NCBI GenBank assembly: GCA_028284345.1 | Contig: JANQRY010000010.1 | Location: 248,001-312,000 of the forward strand | DNA from: Hyphococcus sp. | GTDB taxonomy: Bacteria; Pseudomonadota; Alphaproteobacteria; Caulobacterales; Parvularculaceae | Direction: 5' to 3' | Length of the DNA: 64,000 nt | Shown here: positions 40,216 to 50,215 of the stretch, in pieces | Layout of the letters: each line of letters opens with the position of its first letter | How positions within the stretch are numbered: the first letter of the stretch is position 1 | Translations under genes and position numbers: made by a program | Notes under the pieces: model-generated | The model's input: only the letters and a program-made list of their open reading frames with translations | What the model was told of the DNA's origin: nothing | The model's database searches: none

Positions 40216-41550
40216 TCAGTCGGCGCTCTGCAAGACTGCGATGAAAAACCCATCGGCGCGGAGCCTGTCCGGGGTGATGCGCAAGGCGCCCTCCGGCGTG
40301 ACGAGGGGCTCAAGGGCGGCGCGGCCCTCATCCGTCAGGACGCCCGACGCCGCAATGGCGTCGAGGGCGGGCCGTATTTGAAACTCGCTGCGCTCCTTCA
40401 GGAACACCGCGAGTCGGTCTTCGTTTTCTTCCATCAAAAACGAACAGGTGACCCAGACCATGCGCCCGCCGGGTTTGACGAAACGCGCCGCCTCGCGCAG
40501 CACGGCGTCCTGTTCGGCAATCCGCAGGCCAAGCTGTTTTTCCGTGAGGCGCCATTTCGTATCCGGGTGACGCCGCCAAGCGCCAGCGCCAGAACAGGGC
40601 GCATCGACAAAGACAACGTCCATCTTGCCGGCAAGGTCGTCGAGCGTTTCGCCGCCAGCCGGAGAACGCACTTGCAGATTGCGCACGCCGGCGCGTTTAG
40701 CGCGCGCGTAGACCGGCTTCAGCCGGCGCGGATCGCGATCATAGGCGTAGAGCTGGCCAGTGTTTTCCATCATCGCTGCGAGGGCGAGCGTCTTGCCGCC
40801 GCCGCCGGCGCAATAATCAAGCGCCTGAAGCCCCTTAGTTTCGCCGGCCGCCGCCGCGGCGATCTGACTGGCGAGATCCTGCACCTCAACCCAGCCCTTG
40901 TTGAAGGCCGGAATGATCGTGACCGCCGGCGCTTTCTGCGATGGGTCCGGCGCGGCGATGCGCGCGGCCGTCGTCAGTATCGGAACGGCTACGCCTTTGA
41001 CGGACTTCAATGCGGCCAGCGCTTTTTCCGGCGTCGCTTTCAGCGTGTTGACGCGCAGATCGACATCGGCGCGCTCAGCAAAAGCCGCCATGACCGGTCC
41101 GGCGTCGTCGCCAAAAACACGCGTCACTTGCGGCGTTAGCCATTCCGGGAAGTCGCCGAGGATGTGAGGGGCAAGCCCCTCCCCCTGATTTCCCCGGCGA
41201 AAGTCGGGGATGAGTTGTTCAAGGCTCTTGTTCTCGGCATCTGTCAACGCCCCAGGCCCGTGCGGCTCCTCCGCCGCCGCCTCGGACAGTTCGTCAACGG
41301 ACAAACGCCACAGAAACCGCAACGCTCCAAGCGCAAGCGCGCGCGCGCCGTCATCGCCCATGGCGGCGGCAAGCGAGTTTTGCCGCCGCAACACATCAAG
41401 ACAAAGTCCCGAAATCCACGCGCGGTCTTTCGCCCCGGCATAGCGATTGCTCCGCCCCCAGTCGGCAATCGCGGTTTTTAAGGGAACGCGGCGCGCTTCG
41501 AAATCGGAAAGAATTTCAATCGCCGCCGAAAGGCGGCCCGACAGTCTCAT
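40216..41550 (-). CDS. rsmB: RsmB-like 16S rRNA m5C methyltransferase
   Basis: 444 residues. The N-terminal NusB-like part is followed by the methyltransferase. The SAM loop is LDYCAGGGGKTLAL, and both catalytic cysteine motifs are present: DAPCSGAGAWRRHPD and WVTCSFLMEEN. It methylates cytosine in 16S rRNA. A stretch at about 113-130 (LIPDFRRGNQGEGLAPHI) is encoded by two tandem hairpins and looks like an in-frame insertion. It overlaps the FkbM gene by 4 bases. The family also contains RsmF-like enzymes, so the exact target base is not certain. Confidence 0.9.
   Translation of the reverse strand: MRLSGRLSAAIEILSDFEARRVPLKTAIADWGRSNRYAGAKDRAWISGLCLDVLRRQNSLAAAMGDDGARALALGALRFLWRLSVDELSEAAAEEPHGPGALTDAENKSLEQLIPDFRRGNQGEGLAPHILGDFPEWLTPQVTRVFGDDAGPVMAAFAERADVDLRVNTLKATPEKALAALKSVKGVAVPILTTAARIAAPDPSQKAPAVTIIPAFNKGWVEVQDLASQIAAAAAGETKGLQALDYCAGGGGKTLALAAMMENTGQLYAYDRDPRRLKPVYARAKRAGVRNLQVRSPAGGETLDDLAGKMDVVFVDAPCSGAGAWRRHPDTKWRLTEKQLGLRIAEQDAVLREAARFVKPGGRMVWVTCSFLMEENEDRLAVFLKERSEFQIRPALDAIAASGVLTDEGRAALEPLVTPEGALRITPDRLRADGFFIAVLQSAD
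41166..41210. repeat. Two hairpins inside rsmB (palindromic insertion)
   Basis: GAGGGGC-AA-GCCCCTC (41166-41181) and TCCCCG-N8-CGGGGA (41191-41210) lie next to each other in the coding sequence and encode IPDFRRGNQGEGLAPH without breaking the frame. Such pairs are typical of intergenic palindromic elements that have moved into a gene. Confidence 0.5.
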
Positions 41551-42260
41551 GGGCGCCGCTCGAAAATGAAGACTTCGTTCTTGAAGGTTTGCGTCAACTC
41601 AAAGCCCGCGGCTTTTATGGCGTCTTGCACCGCCGTCATCTCGCCGGCGCCGGCGCGTTTCTCATGCAGTTCAATCACGATCAGGCGCAGGCCGGAGAGA
41701 TCAAGCTTCGGCAACAGCGCAAACTCGCCCCCCTCAATATCGCAGATAAAGACGCTCGCGCCCGTTTCGCGAAACAGATCGTTGAGGCCGATCTGGTCAA
41801 CCTCGTCCGTGCGTTGCGTTTGTCCATGATCGATCACCGACGACGCCCAGAAGAGATCGGCGATGTGAAAATCGACCGGCGACCCCGCCTCCGCCGCCGC
41901 CAGCCCGTGATAAATCTTCGGCGCAGCGACGCCATTGTCGCGCCAGTTGCGTTCGATCTCCGGGATCAGGTCCCGGTTCGCCTCAATCATATGAACGTTT
42001 TCAGGGCCGACCGACTTCTGCGCAATGAGGCCGACAAAGCCGATGGCGGCGCCCGCTTCGACGATCACGTCATCGGACCGCAAAAGCCGCGGCAGTTCGC
42101 GCACTTCGAGTCCTTCGTATTTCTCCGCATAGATCGATGCGAGCACGCGGCCCCGCGCGCTTGCCGGCACGTTCAGCTTGACGCCGGCGATCGTGACCTG
42201 TTGCGGCCGCGTCGCCATGCGCCAGCCGTAGCGGATGAGGCGCGGCAATTCGTTGAGCAT
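41547..42260 (-). CDS. FkbM-family methyltransferase
   Basis: 237 residues from the ATG at 42260; the frame reaches to 42317 but that part overlaps guaB. The SAM-binding loop is VIVEAGAAIGFVGLIAQKS at about 65-83, and the acidic residue before the second strand is in VHMIEANRDL. A conserved FICDIEGGEFALLPKL at about 174 carries the FkbM motif DIEGGE. Members methylate hydroxyl groups of glycans or secondary metabolites. It begins 7 bases after guaB and overlaps rsmB by 4. Confidence 0.87.
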   Translation of the reverse strand: MLNELPRLIRYGWRMATRPQQVTIAGVKLNVPASARGRVLASIYAEKYEGLEVRELPRLLRSDDVIVEAGAAIGFVGLIAQKSVGPENVHMIEANRDLIPEIERNWRDNGVAAPKIYHGLAAAEAGSPVDFHIADLFWASSVIDHGQTQRTDEVDQIGLNDLFRETGASVFICDIEGGEFALLPKLDLSGLRLIVIELHEKRAGAGEMTAVQDAIKAAGFELTQTFKNEVFIFERRP

Positions 42261-42267
42261 CGGCGCG

Positions 42268-44284
<2,017 letters not shown>

Positions 44285-44288
<4 letters not shown>

Positions 44289-44860
44289 GACGCAACCTCC
44301 AACGGCGACAGGACGCCGTTCCGGTCAAACGACTGCACGATGAGTTCGCCGGGGCAGTCGACGTCCTTATCAATCGTGATCTGAACGGCGCGCGTTAGGC
44401 GTTCCCGCGGCGATGGTATGAATTCGGCGAGCGCCGCCGCCGCGCCAATCGCAATCTCCATGCCGGACCCTTGCGCCCATAGGGCGCCGCTTTCAACTTC
44501 CGTCAGGCAGAAGGAATTATCGAAATCCCAGATGCGCCCCGACTTGTCGACGAGAAGACCGCTGCCGCAATAGCGTTTGAGGCCCTCATCGGTATCGCCA
44601 ATATCAAACGCGTCATAGGCGCTCTTCATAAATTTCAGAACTTCGAACGGGTGTTCCGCCGGATCCGGAAATTCGTTCCCGTGGGCGTCGAGCGCTTCAA
44701 GTTTTGGCCCCGAGCCGGTGACGCCGATCAGCCAACCGTTCATGGCTTTCCATTTGCGGTCGACCGACGGCGCGCGCAGACTGCCCAGCGTCGCGCGCCC
44801 GTTGGAGCCGACCCAGACGACGTTGTTGGCTGTGTCATTGATGGCGGCAATAATGCTCAC
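44285..44860 (-). CDS. HslV-like Ntn-hydrolase fold protein, no HslU nearby
   Basis: 191 residues from a GTG at 44860 with GGAG 9 bases upstream. This start places Ser2 right after the initiator (M-SIIAAIND), as Thr2 follows Met1 in HslV. The segments VVWVGSNGRATLG, NGWLIGVTGSGPKLEAL and GALWAQGSGMEIAIGAAAALAEF follow the HslV order of strands, including the GSG before the last helix. A longer frame from 44875 or 45064 reads through a palindromic element and is rejected. Self-processing or proteolysis is therefore an inference with Ser instead of Thr as nucleophile. It is coupled to the tyrosine phosphatase gene. Confidence 0.62.
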
Positions 44861-44875
44861 GGGACTGCGCTCCAT

Positions 44876-44993
44876 CCCCCCCTTGAGGGGGGATCGAAAT
44901 CTTTGATTTCGAGGGGGGCCGAAAATAAGCGCTGTTGCCGCCCACCCCCACCCGAAACTGCTACGCAGTTTCGACCTCCCCTCAAGGGGGAGG
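44876..44993. repeat. Palindromic intergenic element
   Basis: About 118 bases. Both ends carry CCCCTTGAGGGG-like arms (44876-44893 and 44976-44993), with two internal hairpins: CGAAATC-TTT-GATTTCG (44895-44911) and CGAAACTGC-TAC-GCAGTTTCG (44953-44973). The whole folds as an extended imperfect palindrome. It lies immediately upstream of the HslV-like gene and ends 36 bases before rlmE. Confidence 0.75.
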
Positions 44994-45029
44994 TAAGAAC
45001 ACGCAACTCGCTGTCGATGCGCCCGAACA

Positions 45030-45845
45030 TCACCCGCGCTCCTTAAACCCCGTCGCGACCACATACTTCTCCGCCGAATCCGACCGAGACGCTTTCGGCT
45101 TGGCGTGTTTCACCGTTGCAAAACGCTGTTTCAGCCGCGTCAGGAGATCGCCCTCGGCGCCGCCAGCGAAAACCTTGCAGACAAAGGCGCCGCCGGGCGC
45201 CAGCACGTCTTCGGCAAAGTCGAGCGCGGCTTCGGCGAGCGCGACAATGCGCAAATGGTCCGTCGCCTTGTGGCCCGTGGTCGGCGCGGCCATGTCGGAG
45301 AGAACGATATCCGCCTGCCCGCCCAGCATGTCTTTGAGAGCGTCCGGCGCCGCCTCATCGAGAAAATCCATTTCGAGGATGTCGGCGCCGGCGACCGCCG
45401 GCATGTTGAGATAATCGATGCCGACGATCTTGCCGCGGCCGCCCGTTTTCTTGACCGCAACCTGCAGCCAGCCGCCCGGCGCGCAGCCGAGATCGACGAC
45501 GCGGGCGCCGGGTTTCAAAAGCGCAAATTTCTCGTCCAGTTCGCTGAGCTTGTAGGCGGCGCGGGAACGGTAGCCTTCCGCCTTCGCCTTGCGCACGTAA
45601 GGATCGTTGAGCTGGCGTTTCAGCCAGAGCGTCGAGCCATAGTCTCTTCGCTTGGCGGTCTTCACGTGAACGTTGAAATCGCGACTCGACGCTTCGCCTT
45701 TCTTGGGCGCTGCGTTTTTGCGGCCGCGCTTTTCCGGTTCCTCACCGAGCGCGGTTTTAGCAATCCTGGAGGGCGCGGCGGCGCTCGACTTTCCCGCGGA
45801 TTTTGGGCCTTTGCCCTTCTGCGATGAAGAATTGCGTCGCTCCAT
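45030..45845 (-). CDS. rlmE: 23S rRNA 2'-O-methyltransferase RlmE/FtsJ
   Basis: 271 residues, with a basic Lys/Ala-rich N-terminal extension of about 60 residues. The RrmJ core is clear: [31 protein letters not shown] loop [34 protein letters not shown] and [15 protein letters not shown], giving the K-D-K-E catalytic set. It methylates U2552 of 23S rRNA in late 50S assembly. The gene is the first of the minus-strand run to rsmB. A palindromic element lies between it and the HslV-like gene. Confidence 0.95.
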   Translation of the reverse strand: MERRNSSSQKGKGPKSAGKSSAAAPSRIAKTALGEEPEKRGRKNAAPKKGEASSRDFNVHVKTAKRRDYGSTLWLKRQLNDPYVRKAKAEGYRSRAAYKLSELDEKFALLKPGARVVDLGCAPGGWLQVAVKKTGGRGKIVGIDYLNMPAVAGADILEMDFLDEAAPDALKDMLGGQADIVLSDMAAPTTGHKATDHLRIVALAEAALDFAEDVLAPGGAFVCKVFAGGAEGDLLTRLKQRFATVKHAKPKASRSDSAEKYVVATGFKERG

Positions 45846-45969
45846 GGGCCTTCATACCGGAGTCGGGCCGGTGCGCAAGGCGCCGATAATCAAAAAATTG
45901 CGGGCCCGCGCGTCGCGGACTAGGGTGCGCCCCTGGGCGGGTGAAAAACAGGGAAAAGGCGGGACATTC

Positions 45970-46566
45970 ATGTCATTAATGGATCAATTGAGCGACGTTG
46001 TCGTGGGGCGAATGTCGCAACAGGCGGCGCAAAAAACCGGGCTGAACGAAGGGCTGGCGGCGCAGCTTATGCCCATGGCCATGGCGGCGCTCATGGGCGG
46101 GCTGAAAAAGAACGCCTCACAGCCGAGCGGCGCAGACGCCCTAGCCAGCGCGCTCGACCGTCATGACGGCAGCCTGCTCAACGATCTGGGCCGGCTCGGC
46201 CAGGACAGCACGCTGGCGGACGGGCAAAAGATCCTCGGTCACATTCTCGGCGGCAAGCAGGCGCAGACCGAACGGGCGCTTGCCAAAACCGCCGGCGTCG
46301 ATCAGGGCCAGGTCCGACAGTTGCTGGCCATGGCCGCGCCCATGGTCCTCGCCTCCCTCGGCCGCGCCAAGCGCGAACAGGGGCTCGACGCGTCGGCGCT
46401 GGCCGGCCTTGTTACGGAAGAAAGCGTGCGCGTACAGAAAGCGGCGCCGTCGGAGCTTGGCGGTCTGATGCAGTTTCTCGATCAGGACGGAGACGGTGAT
46501 TTCAAGGATGACATGCTGGAGGCGGCGGGGAAGAAACTTCTCGGCGGGCTTTTTGGCCGCAAATAG
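45970..46566 (+). CDS. DUF937 protein with EF-hand-like loop
   Basis: 198 residues from ATG 45970; the frame extends far upstream without signals. The DUF937 core (LAAQLMPMAMAALMGGLKKN, AKTAGVDQGQVRQLLAMAAPMVLASLGRAK) is helical and repetitive. The C-terminus has a calcium-loop-like DQDGDGDFKDDM at about 178-189, frequent in DUF937 proteins. Function unknown. It is followed 24 bases later by the BON-LysM gene, a common pairing. Confidence 0.85.
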   Translation: MSLMDQLSDVVVGRMSQQAAQKTGLNEGLAAQLMPMAMAALMGGLKKNASQPSGADALASALDRHDGSLLNDLGRLGQDSTLADGQKILGHILGGKQAQTERALAKTAGVDQGQVRQLLAMAAPMVLASLGRAKREQGLDASALAGLVTEESVRVQKAAPSELGGLMQFLDQDGDGDFKDDMLEAAGKKLLGGLFGRK

Positions 46567-46590
46567 TCATAATCATCAGGAGACAGACAA

Positions 46591-47019
46591 ATGATTTTCA
46601 AATTTGCCAAAGAAGCCGGCGAAAAATTCCGCGCAGGCGTCACCAATATCGCCGACGGCATTAAGGACCGCATCGCCGGTCACAAAACCGACGTGAAGGA
46701 TCTGGACGTCAAACACGAGGGCGAACGGGTCGTTCTCAAAGGCAAGGCGAAGACACGCGCCGAGGCGGAAAAAGCCATCGTCGCCGCGGGCAACACGCCC
46801 GGCGTCGGCGAAGTTGAGTCCCACATCGATATCGAAGACGAACCGGCGCAGGCGAATTTCTACACAGTGAAATCCGGCGACACGCTGTCGAAAATCGCCA
46901 AGGAATTTTACGGCGACGCCATGAAATATCCGGTAATCTTTGAGGCCAACAAACCGATGCTGTCTGACCCGGACAAGATCTATCCCGGCCAGACGCTAAG
47001 GATTCCCACGGCGAGTTAA
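46591..47019 (+). CDS. kbp: BON-LysM protein (Kbp/YgaU family)
   Basis: 142 residues against about 149 in enterobacterial Kbp. The BON domain is at about 30-85 (VKHEGERVVLKGKAKTRAEAE) and the LysM at about 92-140 (YTVKSGDTLSKIAKEFYGDAM, NKPMLSDPDKIYPGQTLRIP). Kbp is a cytoplasmic K+ binding protein despite its LysM domain, and no signal peptide is present here. AGGAGACAGACA precedes the ATG. It shares a terminator with dksA. Confidence 0.9.
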   Translation: MIFKFAKEAGEKFRAGVTNIADGIKDRIAGHKTDVKDLDVKHEGERVVLKGKAKTRAEAEKAIVAAGNTPGVGEVESHIDIEDEPAQANFYTVKSGDTLSKIAKEFYGDAMKYPVIFEANKPMLSDPDKIYPGQTLRIPTAS

Positions 47020-47062
47020 GGCGGCAAAGCCCGTCCTGCGCTGCGCAGAAAAGAACAATCAC

Positions 47063-47094
47063 CCGCTCATCTCGGCAAATACTGCGATGAGCGG
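47063..47094. terminator. Bidirectional terminator between kbp and dksA
   Basis: Perfect 9-bp arms CCGCTCATC/GATGAGCGG with a 14-base loop, flanked by T-rich stretches on both strands (ATTTTCTG downstream of the plus strand; GTTCTTTTC on the minus strand). Confidence 0.75.
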
Positions 47095-47119
47095 AGATTT
47101 TCTGTTGAGTAAATCGGCC

Positions 47120-47536
47120 TCAGTCGTCGCGATGTACGCGCTCGGAGCGTTCGTGACGCTCCTGCGCCTCCAGGGACATCGTGGCGATCGGGCGCGCATC
47201 CAGACGGCGCAGGGAAATCGGCTCGCCTGTTTCTTCACAGTAGCCATATTCGCCGGTTTCGATCCGGCGCAGCGCCGCGTCAATTTTTGAAATCAATTTG
47301 CGCTGGCGATCGCGCGTTCGAAGCTCCAGCGCCTTTTCCGTTTCGCTTGAGGCGCGATCGGCGATATCGGGCAGGTTCTTGTCGTCTTCCTGAAGATTAT
47401 CGAGCGTGCCTTTGCTCTCCTTCAGGATATCGTCTTTCCAGCCAAGCAGTTTCTTGCGGAAGTACTCTTTCTGACGATCATTCATAAACGGTTCGTCTTC
47501 AGACGGACGATACGCGTCTAACTCGCTTACAGACAT
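47120..47536 (-). CDS. dksA: RNA polymerase-binding factor DksA (zinc-free type)
   Basis: 138 residues from ATG 47536 with GGGAGTCAGGA upstream. The coiled-coil tip residues are in NLPDIADRASSETEKALELRTRD, and the globular end is EYGYCEETGEPISLRRLDARP. Of the four zinc cysteines of the enterobacterial protein only the first remains, as usual in alphaproteobacteria. DksA acts with ppGpp on rRNA and stress promoters. Its neighbour fliX is divergent from flgI. Confidence 0.92.
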   Translation of the reverse strand: MSVSELDAYRPSEDEPFMNDRQKEYFRKKLLGWKDDILKESKGTLDNLQEDDKNLPDIADRASSETEKALELRTRDRQRKLISKIDAALRRIETGEYGYCEETGEPISLRRLDARPIATMSLEAQERHERSERVHRDD

Positions 47537-47702
47537 TCCTGACTCCCTATGCGTGGCGCCGCCCTTTGAACCACCCCGCGACTCGAATGCGAGGCTCTCT
47601 ATAGCGACGGCGCCCCGGCCGCTCAAGCCTTTGTTTCGCCTGCGCCATCGTCACAAAACCTCAATAGAAATCAAATATTGACGATTGGTTTTTGGCGGCG
47701 TC

Positions 47703-48116
47703 TTAGCGGCCAAGTTTCGCCAGTTCAACGCGCGCGCGCAGCGCGATTTCGTCGTAAAGGCTGAGGAGTTTTGCATCCGCGCCCGCATGGGCGCGGAGGG
47801 CCGCCGCCTTTTCCAGCGATTCAACAGCGCGGGCGCCATGCACGCCGTCGAGCAATGCGTGCTGCAGCCGCTCAAGCTCGTCAAGCACTTGCTGCGCTGC
47901 AGCAATGGTTTTTCCGGCGCCGCTCTTGGCGCCTGTATAATCCTCGCTCTGCAACGCAATCAAGGCGCCGAGCGTCGATGTCGCTGGCGCCGCATCGGCG
48001 CGGCTAGCCGTTTCCGCCGGCGCCGATTGCGCCGCGCGAAACGCGTCGCCCGCCGGTTTGGCTTTCGACGCCCCGCCCGGCGCGCCGGTGTTTCCAATGC
48101 GCGTAATTCTGGTCAT
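47703..48116 (-). CDS. fliX: Flagellar assembly regulator FliX
   Basis: 137 residues. Ala/Gly-rich disordered N-terminus; conserved helical core with LGALIALQSEDY near 50, VLDELERLQHALLDG and the terminal YDEIALRARVELAKLG. FliX is the trans-acting regulator of FlbD in Caulobacter, linking basal-body assembly to class III sigma-54 transcription, and is divergent from flgI there too. It supports the reading of sigma-54 promoters at flgI and flgF. Confidence 0.9.
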   Translation of the reverse strand: MTRITRIGNTGAPGGASKAKPAGDAFRAAQSAPAETASRADAAPATSTLGALIALQSEDYTGAKSGAGKTIAAAQQVLDELERLQHALLDGVHGARAVESLEKAAALRAHAGADAKLLSLYDEIALRARVELAKLGR

Positions 48117-48131
48117 CTGGCTTGCGGTTCC

Positions 48132-48160
48132 ATGCGGATGAAACTTTGAAGGGTCCGCAT
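48132..48160 (+). promoter_or_regulatory. Inverted repeat between fliX and flgI
   Basis: ATGCGGA-N15-TCCGCAT, a perfect 7-base inverted repeat near the start of fliX. It may be a regulator site for either gene; its factor is unknown. Confidence 0.35.
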
Positions 48161-48192
48161 AAAGTTTTTGTTAATCACGGCAAAAGTCGCTG

Positions 48193-48206
48193 GGCAAAAG
48201 CTGCCG
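48193..48206 (+). promoter_or_regulatory. Possible FlbD-type enhancer site of flgI
   Basis: GGCAAAAGCTGCCG contains GGCA-N5-TGCC and the CGGCAA/GCCG words of Caulobacter ftr sites. It lies about 115 bases upstream of the predicted flgI transcript start, suitable for a sigma-54 activator. Confidence 0.45.
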
Positions 48207-48290
48207 GCGCCAACGCCGAACGCGGCGTTTCGCGTGGACGACAACGGCCCAACCCCGCATGGTTCCTTGGCTTCAGGCCGGTCACGGCGT

Positions 48291-48306
48291 TGGCACAGGC
48301 TTCGCA
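48291..48306 (+). promoter_or_regulatory. Sigma-54-like promoter of flgI
   Basis: TGGCACAGGCTTCGCA has GG and GC 10 bases apart; only TTGC is changed to TCGC in the -12 element. It predicts a start near 48317 and a 38-base leader to the ATG at 48355, and rules out the longer frame start at 48259. Confidence 0.68.
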
Positions 48307-48354
48307 AATTCATGGCCGCGTATTTTCGCGCACCCGCGCAAGACCGGAATGACC

Positions 48355-49461
48355 ATGAATTTGAAGTCGCTTTTTATCGCCCTCGCCGCCGCTTTCGCCG
48401 CCGTCAATGCGGCGCAGGCGGAATCGCGCATCAAGGACCTCGCCAATGTGGAGGGCGTGCGCGAAAACATGCTGATCGGCTATGGCCTCGTGGTCGGCCT
48501 CGACGGCACGGGCGACCGCATCCGCAATACGCCATTCACGCGCGAAAGCCTTGTCTCCATGCTGGAGCGCATGGGCGTCAACATCCGCTCTGAAGCTCTC
48601 GATACGGATAATATCGCCGCCGTGATGGTGACGGCGAACCTGCCTGCCTTTGCGACGCAAGGCACGCACCTCGACGTCTCGGTCAGCGCCATGGGCGACG
48701 CGGAATCCCTGCGCGGCGGGGTTCTGCTGGTGACGCCGCTGCACGGCGCCGACGGCGAAGTCTACGCCGTCGCGCAAGGCTCCGTCGCCGTCAGTGGGTT
48801 CGCCGCCCGGGGCGAGGCCGCCACCGTGACCCGCGGCGTGCCGACCAATGGCCGCATCGCCAACGGCGCCGTCGTCGAGCGCGAAATCGGTTTCGATCTC
48901 GCCGCCAAGCAAACGGTTAAGCTCGCCCTGCGCAATCCGGACTTTACGACGGCGCAGCGCATCGCCGCCGCCGTCAATGCGCGTCTTGGAAGCGGCGCAG
49001 CGATGGTCGCCGATCCGGGCACCGTGCGCATCACCCGCCCGCAAGGCTTTGACGGCGACATGGTCGCGGTCTTGAGCGCGATCGAAGGGCTGCGCGTCGA
49101 TCCGGACAAATCGGCGAAGGTCGTCATCGACGAAGCCTCTGGCGTCATCGTCATGGGCAGCGACGTGCGAGTGTCAACCGTCGCCATCGCGCAAGGCTCG
49201 CTCACCGTGTCGATTTCCGAGACCCCGCAGGTCAGCCAGCCGAGCCCCTTTTCCGACCGCGGACGCACGGTCGTCGTGCCGCGCACCAGCGCCGGGATCG
49301 ACGAGCCGCCCGCGCAACTTTCCATTGTCGATGGCGGCGTCCGGCTTTCGCAGCTTGTCGACGGGCTCAACGCCCTCGGCGTACCGCCCCGCGACATGAT
49401 CGCCATCCTGCAGGCGATCAAGGCGGCCGGCGCCCTGCAGGCGGATATCGAGGTGCTGTGA
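48355..49461 (+). CDS. flgI: Flagellar P-ring protein FlgI
   Basis: 368 residues from ATG 48355, which has CCGGA 6 bases upstream; an ATG two codons earlier is also possible. A signal peptide ends after NAAQA. The P-ring pattern RIKDLANVEGVRENMLIGYGLVVGLDGTGD is directly after it, and PRTSAGIDEPPAQLSIVDGGV is near the end. It polymerises around the rod in the peptidoglycan layer with help from FlgA. Its stop overlaps the ATG of the flgJ-like gene. Confidence 0.96.
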   Translation: MNLKSLFIALAAAFAAVNAAQAESRIKDLANVEGVRENMLIGYGLVVGLDGTGDRIRNTPFTRESLVSMLERMGVNIRSEALDTDNIAAVMVTANLPAFATQGTHLDVSVSAMGDAESLRGGVLLVTPLHGADGEVYAVAQGSVAVSGFAARGEAATVTRGVPTNGRIANGAVVEREIGFDLAAKQTVKLALRNPDFTTAQRIAAAVNARLGSGAAMVADPGTVRITRPQGFDGDMVAVLSAIEGLRVDPDKSAKVVIDEASGVIVMGSDVRVSTVAIAQGSLTVSISETPQVSQPSPFSDRGRTVVVPRTSAGIDEPPAQLSIVDGGVRLSQLVDGLNALGVPPRDMIAILQAIKAAGALQADIEVL

Positions 49462-49787
49462 TGGAACAGCTCGCCGCCATTTCCGCCGCGCCGTCAACGC
49501 TCAATCAGCACGAGACCGCCGCCATCGAGCGCAAGGCGCAGGAGTTCGAAGCGATCATGCTCGCAGAGCTTCTGAAGCCGATGTTTGAAACCGCGAAAAC
49601 GCCAAGCCTCTTCGGCGGCGACGGCGCCGAGCAATCGATCTTCGGCGCCATGCTTCAGGAAAAATACGCCGAAGCCATGGCCGCGCGCGGCGGCGTTGGC
49701 ATCGCCGATCAGGTGAAAGCCGCCCTCATCGATATTCAAGCGCAAGGACCATACGGGGCCTCAAACGGGGAAGGACATATCTCGTGA
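49461..49787 (+). CDS. flgJ: FlgJ-type rod assembly protein, N-terminal domain only
   Basis: 108 residues. The rod-binding domain is clear (KAQEFEAIMLAELLKPMFETA, GDGAEQSIFGAMLQEKYAEAMA). The C-terminal muramidase domain of enterobacterial FlgJ is absent, as in many alphaproteobacteria, so another enzyme must open peptidoglycan for the rod. The ATG overlaps the flgI TGA, and its stop overlaps the next gene. Confidence 0.88.
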   Translation: MEQLAAISAAPSTLNQHETAAIERKAQEFEAIMLAELLKPMFETAKTPSLFGGDGAEQSIFGAMLQEKYAEAMAARGGVGIADQVKAALIDIQAQGPYGASNGEGHIS

Positions 49788-50215
49788 GCGAACACACTAT
49801 TGATCCGACGGAACGCGTTCGCGCGCTGATGGAAATCACGCAATCGCTGAGCGCGATCTTTGCGAAGGAAAACAAACTGCTTGAAACGCAGCGGCCGCGA
49901 GAAATTGCGCCGCTGCAAGCGGAAAAGGCGCGCCTCGCCGCAGCCTATGCGCAGTCGATCCGCGACGTGGCGCAAAATCGCGCCGCTGTCCAAGGTGCGG
50001 ACGCCGGTCTTCTGAACGAACTGCGCGACATCACTGCGTCATTCGAAGCGCGCGCCGCCCGCCAGCGCGCCCTCCTTGAAGGGGCGGCGAAAGCCGGCGA
50101 AGGCGTCGTCAAGGCGATCGCCGAAGAAGCCGCCGCGCAGGAACGCTCGCAGGCTTACGGAACAGCGGCCGCTGCGCCGAAACCGGCGCCCATCTCAATC
50201 AACGAAAACGCTTAA
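49784..50215 (+). CDS. FlbY/FlgN-like flagellar protein
   Basis: 143 residues, helical. The first 100 residues (ERVRALMEITQSLSAIFAKENKLL, LQAEKARLAAAYAQSIRDV) look like an export-chaperone coiled coil of the FlgN type; the last 40 are Ala/Pro-rich. In Caulobacter a small protein called FlbY occupies this place beside flgI. The exact partner is not shown. It overlaps the flgJ-like gene by 4 bases and ends 4 bases into the convergent YbjN-like gene. Confidence 0.7.
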   Translation: MSEHTIDPTERVRALMEITQSLSAIFAKENKLLETQRPREIAPLQAEKARLAAAYAQSIRDVAQNRAAVQGADAGLLNELRDITASFEARAARQRALLEGAAKAGEGVVKAIAEEAAAQERSQAYGTAAAAPKPAPISINENA

